The notes beneath the pieces are model-generated. The model was not told the origin of the DNA. It searched no databases and saw nothing but the letters and a program-made list of their open reading frames with translations. DNA of 8,101 bases from an uncultured Faecalibacterium sp. (GTDB taxonomy: Bacteria > Bacillota > Clostridia > Oscillospirales > Ruminococcaceae). The position numbers and the translations under genes were made by a program. Numbering within the stretch: the first letter of the stretch is position 1; every line of letters begins with the position of its first letter. This document shows positions 1-5,349 of the stretch, one piece after another. The stretch covers positions 1 to 8,101 of the forward strand of contig CAAFSR010000264.1 in assembly GCA_900765705.1 (NCBI GenBank), given 5' to 3'.

Positions 1-182
1 CCCATACCCAGCCGGAGCCTGCCGCCGAGCGCCCGGCGTACGACCCCGACGCCCCGAACGCCAACCCCGTGGAGGCCGGCCCTGCCGTTGCCCCCAAGGA
101 CGAGAGCGGCAAGTTCGATGCCACCAAGATCGCTGATGCCAATGACTTTGGCGATTGGGAGGAACAGGGCTGCAAGGGCTGA
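1..182 (+). CDS. 3' end of an unidentified protein gene (partial, enters from left edge)
   Basis: Only the last 59 codons are visible, reading in the frame that begins at position 3 and ending at TGA 180-182. The tail is rich in Pro, Ala, Asp and Glu (for example PAAERPAYDPDAP), then becomes more polar and acidic and ends in WEEQGCKG. Such composition suggests a disordered, acidic C-terminal extension rather than a folded domain; no motif identifies the family. Reality as coding sequence is supported by the GC-rich third positions, by the stop codon lying 25 bp before a strong terminator hairpin, and by the absence of a better frame on either strand. It is convergent with the antiporter gene on the minus strand and shares its terminator. 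Function unknown; I do not recognise it. Confidence 0.6.
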   Translation, partial: HTQPEPAAERPAYDPDAPNANPVEAGPAVAPKDESGKFDATKIADANDFGDWEEQGCKG

Positions 183-207
183 CCGCCCCGGTAAAAACCA
201 GAGGAAC

Positions 208-246
208 AAAAAAGGCTGCTGCACTTTCGTGCAGCAGCCTTTTTTT
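208..246. terminator. Bidirectional Rho-independent terminator between convergent genes
   Basis: A perfect 11-bp GC-rich stem (GGCTGCTGCAC at 214-224 pairing with 229-239) encloses a 4-nt loop and is extended by A6 on the left and T7 on the right. Read on either strand, the hairpin is followed by a U-tract, so it can stop both the plus-strand gene ending at 182 and the minus-strand antiporter gene ending at 268. On the minus strand the loop is GAAA closed by C-G, a stable GNRA tetraloop. Confidence 0.95.
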
Positions 247-267
247 CAGGAAGTATCTCCGGGAATG

Positions 268-1242
268 TCACATGGTAAACTGGATGGCGCAGAAGGCAGC
301 GTAGATGCACAGCAGTGCAATGCCCTGCGCGCGGGACAGCCTGCCGCGCTTCAGCGCGGGGAGGGTCATGATCGCCATGACGGCCAGCATGACCGGGATC
401 TCCAGCACAAGGCTGGAATTGATGCCGAACAACGTGGAGCTCTGCGGCACGGTGAAGGGTGCCAGCGTGACGGACATACCGCTGACCAGCACCAGATTGA
501 ACACGTTTGCGCCCACGATGTTGCCAAGGGACAGATCGCTGCAGCCCTTGACCAGCGAGGTGATGGCGGTGACCAGCTCCGGCAGAGAGGTGCCCAGTGC
601 CACGAAGGTCAGCGCAATGACCGACTCCGGCACGCCCAGTGCCTGCGCGATCAGGGTGCCGTTATCCACCAGCAGGTTTGCGCCCAGTGCGATGAGCACC
701 GCGCCCAGCACCAGCAATACCAGCGTTTTGGTAAGGGACATCTCCTCCCCGGCGCTTTCCGTCTCGGCCTCCGCTTCGGCAGTGGCAGGGGCTTTTTTCA
801 TCTGCAGCACATTTGCCACCATGTAGGCAACAAACATGGCCAGCATCACAAAGCCCAGCGGGCGGGTGAACTCGCCCATGGCGTAGGCGGCCACGCAGTA
901 AATGGCGGCTGCGGCAAAGAAGAAGGCTACCGGCACCCGCAGGGTCTTGGGGTCTACCTTGCCCGGACGGACAGCAATGGTAATGGCGGCGATCAGTGCG
1001 GAGTTGCAGATCACCGAGCCGATGGCGTTGCCGTAGGCGATCTCGCCATGGCCGGACACCGCAGACATGGTGGACACCATGACCTCCGGCAGGGTGGTGC
1101 CGATGGACACCACCGTAGCGCCGATGAGCAGCTCCGGCAGGTGGAACCGCCGCGCCAGTGCCGAGGCACCGTCCACGAACCAGTCGCCGCCCTTGATCAG
1201 GAACAGCAGACCGACGATAAATAGCAATACAGGAACCAGCAT
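268..1242 (-). CDS. Calcium/sodium antiporter, CaCA family (YrbG-like)
   Basis: A 324-residue integral membrane protein of the cation/Ca2+ exchanger superfamily, expected to exchange Na+ (or H+) for Ca2+ across the cytoplasmic membrane. Two inverted repeats each carry the family signature: GTTLPE at residues 48-53 and GTSLPE at 217-222, whose Glu residues form the ion site. Each is followed by a second conserved element, GNAIGS (71-76) and GNIVGAN (240-246). A hydrophilic acidic loop at about 150-168 (AEAEAETESAGEE) joins the two halves, as is usual. Length fits bacterial members. The frame is open further upstream to 1305, but that segment is not hydrophobic and overlaps a hairpin; ATG at 1240-1242 has AGAGGAG at 7 nt spacing and starts directly with the first membrane helix. 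It is the last gene of the left block, 95 bp after the VOC gene, and ends at the bidirectional terminator. Link to the catabolic genes is unclear. Confidence 0.93.
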   Translation of the reverse strand: MLVPVLLFIVGLLFLIKGGDWFVDGASALARRFHLPELLIGATVVSIGTTLPEVMVSTMSAVSGHGEIAYGNAIGSVICNSALIAAITIAVRPGKVDPKTLRVPVAFFFAAAAIYCVAAYAMGEFTRPLGFVMLAMFVAYMVANVLQMKKAPATAEAEAETESAGEEMSLTKTLVLLVLGAVLIALGANLLVDNGTLIAQALGVPESVIALTFVALGTSLPELVTAITSLVKGCSDLSLGNIVGANVFNLVLVSGMSVTLAPFTVPQSSTLFGINSSLVLEIPVMLAVMAIMTLPALKRGRLSRAQGIALLCIYAAFCAIQFTM

Positions 1243-1249
1243 ATTTTTT

Positions 1250-1256
1250 CTCCTCT
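1250..1256 (-). promoter_or_regulatory. Ribosome binding site fixing the antiporter start
   Basis: Read on the minus strand this is AGAGGAG, separated by 7 nt (AAAAAAT) from the ATG at 1242. It decides for this start against an in-frame ATG at 1305, which has no comparable Shine-Dalgarno sequence. Confidence 0.85.
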
Positions 1257-1280
1257 GATTTTTTGCGGGGGCGCGAACCA

Positions 1281-1316
1281 CAGAACCGGGAACGGATCGC
1301 TCCATCCCCGGTTCTG
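1281..1316. repeat. Strong inverted repeat between VOC and antiporter genes
   Basis: CAGAACCGGG (1281-1290) is a perfect inverted copy of CCCGGTTCTG (1307-1316). Inside the 16-nt spacer a further GGA (1294-1296) pairs with TCC (1301-1303) around a TCGC loop. Neither side has a U-tract, so this is not a canonical intrinsic terminator. In the minus-strand transcript it would fold between the VOC stop (1338) and the antiporter RBS. It could stabilise the upstream message, partially terminate, or be an operator. Confidence 0.7.
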
Positions 1317-1337
1317 CAAAAGCTTTGTCAGTTGGCG

Positions 1338-1685
1338 TTATTTCTGCATGATGTGGATGGCAAAGCCGCCGTACTCGCCGTCAAGATACACATTTTTGAT
1401 GCGGCCGTCCTCAAAATAGGCGGCAGTCTCCATGCGGAAGCGGAAGCCTTTTTCCTCCAGCTCCTCCATCGCAGCCTTCAGGTCGGGGGTGCGCATTGCG
1501 ATGTGGCCGTTCTTGCCCAGAAAGGGGCTCTTCATGCACTCAAAATAGGGGCCGCCGAACTCGGATTTCTGGCCGTGGCGCGGCTCTAAATTGAACATCG
1601 TGCACAGCAGCCATGCCAGCTGTTCGGCCTCGCCTGCGTTGTCGGTATTGATGCCGACGTGCTCCAGCTCAAACGTGTTTTTCAT
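1338..1685 (-). CDS. Small VOC-superfamily (glyoxalase/bleomycin-resistance fold) protein
   Basis: A 115-residue single-domain VOC protein, probably cytosolic and dimeric. It has the beta-alpha-beta-beta-beta layout twice: an N-terminal ELEHVGINT strand with H9, a GHIAM strand with H61 after the central linker, a helix DLKAAMEELEEKG (68-80), and the closing strand GFAIHIMQK. In metal-dependent VOC enzymes the ligands sit at these strand positions; here the last one, usually Glu, appears to be H111, so a His-rich site (H9, H61, H111) is possible. Family members include lyases, epimerases and thiol transferases, so the reaction cannot be named. ATG at 1683-1685 has AGGAG (1695-1699) at 9 nt spacing. 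It follows the permease stop by only 15 bp, so the two are co-transcribed. A role as an isomerase or detoxification enzyme for the transported compound is possible but is guesswork. Confidence 0.85.
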   Translation of the reverse strand: MKNTFELEHVGINTDNAGEAEQLAWLLCTMFNLEPRHGQKSEFGGPYFECMKSPFLGKNGHIAMRTPDLKAAMEELEEKGFRFRMETAAYFEDGRIKNVYLDGEYGGFAIHIMQK

Positions 1686-1700
1686 TTCGCGGTTCTCCTG

Positions 1701-2981
1701 TTACTTCATGGGGAAGATCAGTACAGCGCCCACCGTCAGCGCCAGCAGACGGATGAAGTACTGCGGAATGGTGAACTTCCAGAACTCGGTGATCTTGTAG
1801 TCACCTGCGCCCATGATCATGGCGGGCATACCGTCAATGGGCAGGAAGTGTCCGCACCAGCCGGAGATAACGATGGCGGCAGCCGCTGCGGTGGGGTCCA
1901 GACCCAGATTGACGCAGGTGGCAATGGCCATGGGAGCAAAAACGTACACGGTGCCGATGGTGGAGCCGGTCAGGGTGGCCAGCACACTGGTCAGGATGCA
2001 GAAGGCGAAGATCAGCACAAAGGGGTTGACGTTGGTGCCCAGCATCTTGGCAACGGTCTCGCCCACCAGATTGGTCAGGCCGGTGTTGCCCAGTGCATCG
2101 GCAATGCCGATGACGCCTGCGGACATCAGGATGATGGGTGCGCTGATGGAGTTGCGGATCTCGTTGAAGTCCATGACGCCGGAGATCAGGATGATGCCCA
2201 CGGCCAGACCGGTGATGGCGTAGCTTGCGTCACCGATCTTGCTCTGCAGGATCATGCCCACAACGGCGACAACGAAGCTGAAGTAGGTGATGAGCTCCTG
2301 ATTCTTGGTCAGGGCCACCTTCTGCTCACCGGCGTGGAGCGCTTCCTCCTTGGCCTCGGCAATGGGGTGGTCCGGCATGAACTTGTAGGCCAGGATGCAC
2401 CACAGCAAAAAGCCGGCAGACAGGCACAGGTTGACCAGAGAGAACTTGACCAGATTGACGTTTGCCATAACGCCTGCGCTCTGCAGAACTGCGATCACGA
2501 TGCCGTACTGCAATGCAGTGTTGAAGGGCAGCAGCGGATGGTTTGCTGCAAAGCCCGCAGGCATCAGCACCTTGGAGGGAGGCAGCTGCTTGGAGTAAGG
2601 CAGGGTGGACAGCAGGCCGATGACCAGCACATAGTAGGCAGTGGAGCCGGTGCCGAACAGGCTGCAGCCCAGCATGACGATGAGGATCAGCAGGACGTAG
2701 GCCTTAAAGCCGCCCTTGCTGGCCATGTTGAACATGGTCTGCTTGAACTTGACGATGAAGCTGGTCTTCTGCAAGGCCGCAATGATGGCCATGAAGGATG
2801 CCAGCATGACGATGGTGGGGTTTGCAAAGCCGCCAAAGGCGGTCTTGATGTCGGTAACGCCAAACACCACCAGCAGCAGCAGCGCCAGCAGCGGGGGTGC
2901 ACCGAAGGGCAGTTTATCCACCATGATCAGGATGATCATGAGGACGGTCACTGCCAGAGCAATGATCATGGGAAGTGTCAT
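1701..2981 (-). CDS. SLC13/DASS-like (ion transporter superfamily) permease
   Basis: A 426-residue, very hydrophobic protein with about 10-12 membrane segments in two halves split by a hydrophilic loop at about 202-228 (PIAEAKEEALHAGEQKVALTK). It resembles SLC13/CitMHS-type secondary carriers that import di- or tricarboxylates with Na+ or H+. The two pseudo-symmetric substrate-hairpin regions appear at about 108-115 (LFGTGSTA) and 336-343 (TLTGSTIG). Characterised DASS proteins carry Ser-Asn-Thr there; this one has Gly-Ser-Thr in both, hinting at a divergent subfamily or substrate. The frame is open to 3104, but the ATG at 2979-2981 is chosen: it has GGAGG upstream, begins with a membrane helix, and the more distal ATG lies upstream of the predicted transcription start. 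First gene of the left block, followed by VOC (15 bp) and the antiporter. Its position next to the acid-sugar operon suggests uptake of that substrate, though it has its own promoter. Confidence 0.85.
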   Translation of the reverse strand: MTLPMIIALAVTVLMIILIMVDKLPFGAPPLLALLLLVVFGVTDIKTAFGGFANPTIVMLASFMAIIAALQKTSFIVKFKQTMFNMASKGGFKAYVLLILIVMLGCSLFGTGSTAYYVLVIGLLSTLPYSKQLPPSKVLMPAGFAANHPLLPFNTALQYGIVIAVLQSAGVMANVNLVKFSLVNLCLSAGFLLWCILAYKFMPDHPIAEAKEEALHAGEQKVALTKNQELITYFSFVVAVVGMILQSKIGDASYAITGLAVGIILISGVMDFNEIRNSISAPIILMSAGVIGIADALGNTGLTNLVGETVAKMLGTNVNPFVLIFAFCILTSVLATLTGSTIGTVYVFAPMAIATCVNLGLDPTAAAAAIVISGWCGHFLPIDGMPAMIMGAGDYKITEFWKFTIPQYFIRLLALTVGAVLIFPMK

Positions 2982-2992
2982 AGGATCAGTTT

Positions 2993-2997
2993 CCTCC
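2993..2997 (-). promoter_or_regulatory. Ribosome binding site fixing the permease start
   Basis: GGAGG on the minus strand, flanked by A-rich sequence, lies 11 nt before the ATG at 2981. The spacing is slightly long but this is the only strong Shine-Dalgarno sequence near any candidate start of the permease. Confidence 0.75.
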
Positions 2998-3018
2998 TTT
3001 TTATGTCCGCAGTACCCG

Positions 3019-3046
3019 TTGTGCAAGAGCCCGACCCTTTGCACAA
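3019..3046 (-). promoter_or_regulatory. Inverted repeat in the permease 5' leader
   Basis: TTGTGCAA (3019-3026) and TTGCACAA (3039-3046) form a perfect 8-bp inverted repeat around a 12-nt spacer. It lies in the predicted untranslated leader, starting about 20 nt after the predicted transcription start and ending about 21 nt before the ribosome binding site. It can be an mRNA stem-loop, or a DNA operator placed where a bound repressor would block elongation. No U-tract follows, so it is not a terminator. Confidence 0.6.
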
Positions 3047-3071
3047 TTCCGATGCGGCTTTCTTGATTAAA

Positions 3072-3100
3072 AGTATATAGTTTTCCGCTGTGTGTCACAA
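3072..3100 (-). promoter_or_regulatory. Sigma-A-type promoter of the permease-VOC-antiporter unit
   Basis: On the minus strand a -35 box TTGTGA (3095-3100; 4 of 6 consensus) is separated by exactly 17 bp from a -10 box TATACT (3072-3077; 5 of 6). Transcription would start near 3065, giving a leader of about 84 nt. The -35 box and spacer overlap one copy of a GTGACACA-type repeat, so this promoter is probably under control of a regulator that binds there. Confidence 0.75.
3085..3098. repeat. Direct repeat A, copy 1 (overlaps the -35 box)
   Basis: CCGCTGTGTGTCAC matches copy 2 at 3162-3175 (CCGCTATGTGTCAC) at 13 of 14 positions, 77 bp apart. Both contain the small palindromic core GTG-N-CAC, typical of a dimeric regulator half-site pair. 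In this copy the core lies on the -35 element. Confidence 0.65.
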
Positions 3101-3127
3101 TCATTTTTTCGTTTGTTGCGTTCTTTT

Positions 3128-3139
3128 TTGAAACATATT
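3128..3139. repeat. Direct repeat B, copy 1
   Basis: TTGAAACATATT is identical to 3179-3190, 51 bp apart (about five helical turns). A shorter relative, TTGAAAC, recurs at 3220-3226. Their location upstream of the permease promoter suggests a regulator-binding array. Confidence 0.6.
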
Positions 3140-3140
3140 C

Positions 3141-3157
3141 AGAATTTGTTCAATTCT
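3141..3157. repeat. 17-bp palindrome in the control region
   Basis: AGAATT (3141-3146) and AATTCT (3152-3157) are perfect inverted 6-bp arms around TGTTC. It lies between the two B repeats and may be another regulator site; AT-richness makes chance occurrence plausible. Confidence 0.4.
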
Positions 3158-3161
3158 TTTG

Positions 3162-3175
3162 CCGCTATGTGTCAC
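3162..3175. repeat. Direct repeat A, copy 2
   Basis: CCGCTATGTGTCAC, the distal partner of the copy overlapping the promoter, centred about 100 bp upstream of the predicted transcription start. Paired sites at this distance would suit looping or cooperative binding. Confidence 0.65.
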
Positions 3176-3178
3176 TTC

Positions 3179-3190
3179 TTGAAACATATT
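3179..3190. repeat. Direct repeat B, copy 2
   Basis: Exact second copy of TTGAAACATATT, starting 3 bp after repeat A copy 2, so that one A and one B element form a composite block. Confidence 0.6.
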
Positions 3191-3241
3191 GCGGTTAGCT
3201 TTGACTGATTTGTTGCTATTTGAAACGGAGCAAAACCAGAA

Positions 3242-3275
3242 AGAGCCGCCGCACCGTACGGGGTGCAGCGGCTCT
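3242..3275 (-). terminator. Rho-independent terminator of the acid-sugar operon
   Basis: Arms 3242-3255 and 3262-3275 pair over 14 positions with one mismatch (C3250/A3267) around a 6-nt loop. On the minus strand the stem is followed by TTCTGGTTTTG, a broken U-tract. It lies about 40 bp after the pdxA-like stop codon and insulates the operon from the permease promoter. Confidence 0.85.
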
Positions 3276-3315
3276 CTCCGGAAGAAAATGAAGAATTGGT
3301 TGGGATGAGGATCAC

Positions 3316-4386
3316 TTAGTTGGCGCGGCCGGTCATTTTGACCGCATACTTGATGGCGTTGACAAGGCTCAGCTCGTTGCCGTTGCCCTTACCGGCGTGG
3401 TAGAAGTCGGTGCCGTGATCCACGCTGGCGCGGATGATGGGCAGACCCAGCGTGACGTTGACGCCCTCCACGGCCTTCCACTCCTGCTTTTCACGGTCGT
3501 AGACAAAGCCCACGGTCTTGAGCGGGATGTGGCCCTGATCGTGGTACATGCACACCACGATGTCGTACCAGCCGCCGATGGCCTGCGAGAACACGCTGTC
3601 CGGCGGGCAGGGACCCACAACACCGGTAATGCCCTCGGCCTTGGCAGCCTCGATGGCGGGGGTGATCTCCTCGATCTCCTCCCGGCCGAACAGACCGTTC
3701 TCACCGCAGTGGGGGTTCAGGCCGGCCACGGCGATGCGGGGGTTCTCGATGCCCATATCCTTGCAGGCCTTGTTGGCGATCTCGATGACCTCCAGCACCC
3801 GGTCCTTCTTGACCCGGTCGCAGGCCTCCCGCAGGGAAACATGGGTGGAAACGTGCACCACGCGCAGGTCGTGATGGGCCAGCATCATGGTGTACTTTTT
3901 GGTGTGGGTGTAGGTGGCGTAGATCTCGGTGTGGCCGTCAAAGTGGGTGTAGCCGTCCGACTTTTCGCCGTGGTAGTACTCCAGCGCCTTGTTCATGGCC
4001 TCCTTGTTCAGGGCGTTGGTGCAGGTGGCGTCCACCTCACCGGCCATGGCCAGCTCAATGACCTTTTTCACGCACTGGAAGGCTGCGTTGCCGCCCTCCA
4101 CGCTCACCTTGGCCATCTCGAACTTGCTGATGTCCTCGATCAGATCCAGATGCAGCACGTCGATGGTGCCGGGGGTGAACAGGGCATCCGAAACCTTCTC
4201 GCAGCGGTGGATGACGATATCCTCGCGGCCAACGAACTTCTTGGCCTGCTCCATCACCTTTACATCGCCCACCACGATGGGGCGGCAGTAGCTGTACTGC
4301 TCCGGGTCAGCCAGAGCCTTGATGGTGATCTCCGGGCCGGAACCGGCGGGATCGCCCATGGTAATACCGACAATGGGTTTATTCAT
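3316..4386 (-). CDS. pdxA: PdxA-family dehydrogenase, probably acid-sugar 4-phosphate dehydrogenase (PdxA2-type)
   Basis: A complete 356-residue PdxA-family protein: a metal- and NAD(P)-dependent oxidative decarboxylase. Family blocks in order: GDPAGSGPE (11-19), GHTE (151-154), MMLAHHDLRVVHVSTHVSL (167-185), LNPHCGENG (223-231), GPCPPDSVF (258-266), MYHDQGHIPLK (280-290), GLPIIRASVDHGT (314-326). The three expected metal-binding histidines are H182, H226 and H282, so it should be active. Classical PdxA makes the vitamin B6 precursor from 4-hydroxythreonine 4-phosphate. Here no B6 gene is nearby and a DUF1537 kinase is in the same operon, the setting of PdxA2 enzymes, which oxidise D-threonate or D-erythronate 4-phosphate at C3 with loss of CO2 to give DHAP. 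The longer VYDREKQEWKAVEGVNV region (295-311) before the last block also looks unlike the compact E. coli PdxA. ATG has AAGGAG (4396-4401) at 9 nt; 28 bp after the aldolase gene; last gene of the operon. Confidence 0.93.
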   Translation of the reverse strand: MNKPIVGITMGDPAGSGPEITIKALADPEQYSYCRPIVVGDVKVMEQAKKFVGREDIVIHRCEKVSDALFTPGTIDVLHLDLIEDISKFEMAKVSVEGGNAAFQCVKKVIELAMAGEVDATCTNALNKEAMNKALEYYHGEKSDGYTHFDGHTEIYATYTHTKKYTMMLAHHDLRVVHVSTHVSLREACDRVKKDRVLEVIEIANKACKDMGIENPRIAVAGLNPHCGENGLFGREEIEEITPAIEAAKAEGITGVVGPCPPDSVFSQAIGGWYDIVVCMYHDQGHIPLKTVGFVYDREKQEWKAVEGVNVTLGLPIIRASVDHGTDFYHAGKGNGNELSLVNAIKYAVKMTGRAN

Positions 4387-4414
4387 AGCAGCCTTCTCCT
4401 TGCTTCAGCGCGTT

Positions 4415-5329
4415 TCAGTGCAGACCCTTGGCCTCGTTCTCGGCCAGAACCTTCTTGATGGCCTCCATGCCCTCTTCCGGCACATAGTTGAAGGGAGCGC
4501 GGCACTTGCCCACGGGGTGACCCTGCAGGGCAACGGCGGTCTTGATGATGGTGTTGGGGTTGCCGTACTTGAAGGTCTGCTGCAGGATGGCAATGGCGTC
4601 CTGTGCAGCCTGTGCGCCCTCCAGATCCCCGGCCTTGAAGCAATCGTAGATCTTGGCAACGGTCTCCGGCCAGATGTTGGCGCGGCCTGCAATGCCGCCT
4701 GCGCCGCCCTCCTTCAGGCAGGTCAGGATAGCACCGTCGTTACCGGCCAGAATGGCAACTTCCTTGTCCAGCTCGCGGGTCAGGCGGATGTAGGCTTTCA
4801 GGTTCTCGATATCGCCGCTGGAATCCTTTGCGCCCACGATGTTCTCCACGTCGCGGCACAGGGCCTGCACGGTCTCGGGCAGCAGCTTGTTGCCGGTGCG
4901 GGCGGGGATGTTGTACAGGATGATAGGCAGGTTCACGGCCTTTGCCACGGCGGTGTAGTGGTCGTACAGCTCCTTCTGGGAGGCCAGTGCAAAGCTGGGG
5001 GTGATGATGGACAGTGCATCTGCGCCCAGCTCCTCGGCACGCTTGCTCAGGCGGATGGTCTCGGCGGTGGTGATGCAGCCGGTGCCTGCGTAGACCGGTA
5101 CACGGCCCTTTACCTGATCGATGACTGTGGCAAGGATCTCCTCCTTCTCCTGAAAGGACAGGGCGTAGGCTTCGCCGTTGGTGCCCATGGGGAAGATGCC
5201 GTGCACGCCGCCTGCCAGCAGGCGCTCCACCTGCTCGCGCAGAGCCTGATGATTGACCGTCTGCTCAGGGTCGTTGTTCATGGGGGTGATTACGGGAGGG
5301 ATGATGCCCTTGATATCGCTGGTCTTCAT
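4415..5329 (-). CDS. Schiff-base aldolase of the DHDPS/NAL (DapA) superfamily
   Basis: A complete 304-residue TIM-barrel class I aldolase/lyase that forms a Schiff base with pyruvate. Catalytic Lys is K168 (GAKDSSGD, 166-173), the catalytic Tyr is Y139 (ILYNIPARTG, 137-146), and the pyruvate-carboxylate loop is GTNGE (49-53) in place of GTTGE of true DapA. The E. coli DapA tyrosine at TPYYN, part of the proton relay, is replaced by Ser-Phe (TPSF, 110-113). The later segment is GNDG (197-200) and AGRANIWPE (214-222), as in sugar-acid aldolases of the superfamily. I therefore infer cleavage of a 2-keto-3-deoxy acid into pyruvate and an aldehyde, rather than lysine synthesis. R144 (RTG) is kept, which would suit a substrate with a second carboxylate. 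ATG has AAGGAG (5339-5344) at 9 nt. It sits 20 bp after the alcohol dehydrogenase stop, in the middle of the catabolic operon. Confidence 0.92.
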   Translation of the reverse strand: MKTSDIKGIIPPVITPMNNDPEQTVNHQALREQVERLLAGGVHGIFPMGTNGEAYALSFQEKEEILATVIDQVKGRVPVYAGTGCITTAETIRLSKRAEELGADALSIITPSFALASQKELYDHYTAVAKAVNLPIILYNIPARTGNKLLPETVQALCRDVENIVGAKDSSGDIENLKAYIRLTRELDKEVAILAGNDGAILTCLKEGGAGGIAGRANIWPETVAKIYDCFKAGDLEGAQAAQDAIAILQQTFKYGNPNTIIKTAVALQGHPVGKCRAPFNYVPEEGMEAIKKVLAENEAKGLH

Positions 5330-5349
5330 AAGTCTTTACTCCTTTTCTG

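Larger units (their letters stand above)
2982..3315. other. Gene-free control region between the two transcription units
   Basis: These 334 bp carry no convincing gene. From right to left they hold the 3' end and terminator of the catabolic operon, an AT-rich stretch (61 G/C in the 180 bases 3061-3240, about 34%, versus about 60% in the genes), two direct-repeat families, a small palindrome, one clear minus-strand promoter, and an 80-90 nt leader with a hairpin before the permease. Confidence 0.85.

Noticed and set aside
88..1224. Plus-strand 378-codon frame running through the terminator and the antiporter gene
   Set aside because: It reads across a strong bidirectional terminator and is antisense to a well-supported membrane protein.
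1243..1305. N-terminal extension of the antiporter to the ATG at 1305
   Set aside because: The extension is polar, lies inside the hairpin region and has no RBS, whereas the ATG at 1242 has a good one.
1659..3080. Long plus-strand open frame (473 codons) across the permease and its leader
   Set aside because: It is the antisense of a clear membrane protein, has a composition dominated by His, Gln, Gly and Asp, no family motif and no RBS. Antisense frames stay open because of the GC-biased codon use.
2982..3104. N-terminal extension of the permease to the ATG at 3104
   Set aside because: That ATG lies upstream of the predicted promoter -10 box and has no RBS; the extension would be a soluble 41-residue segment not expected in the family.
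3220..3233. Possible catabolite-responsive (cre) site around TTGAAACGG
   Set aside because: It lacks the central CG at the required position and the second half-site.
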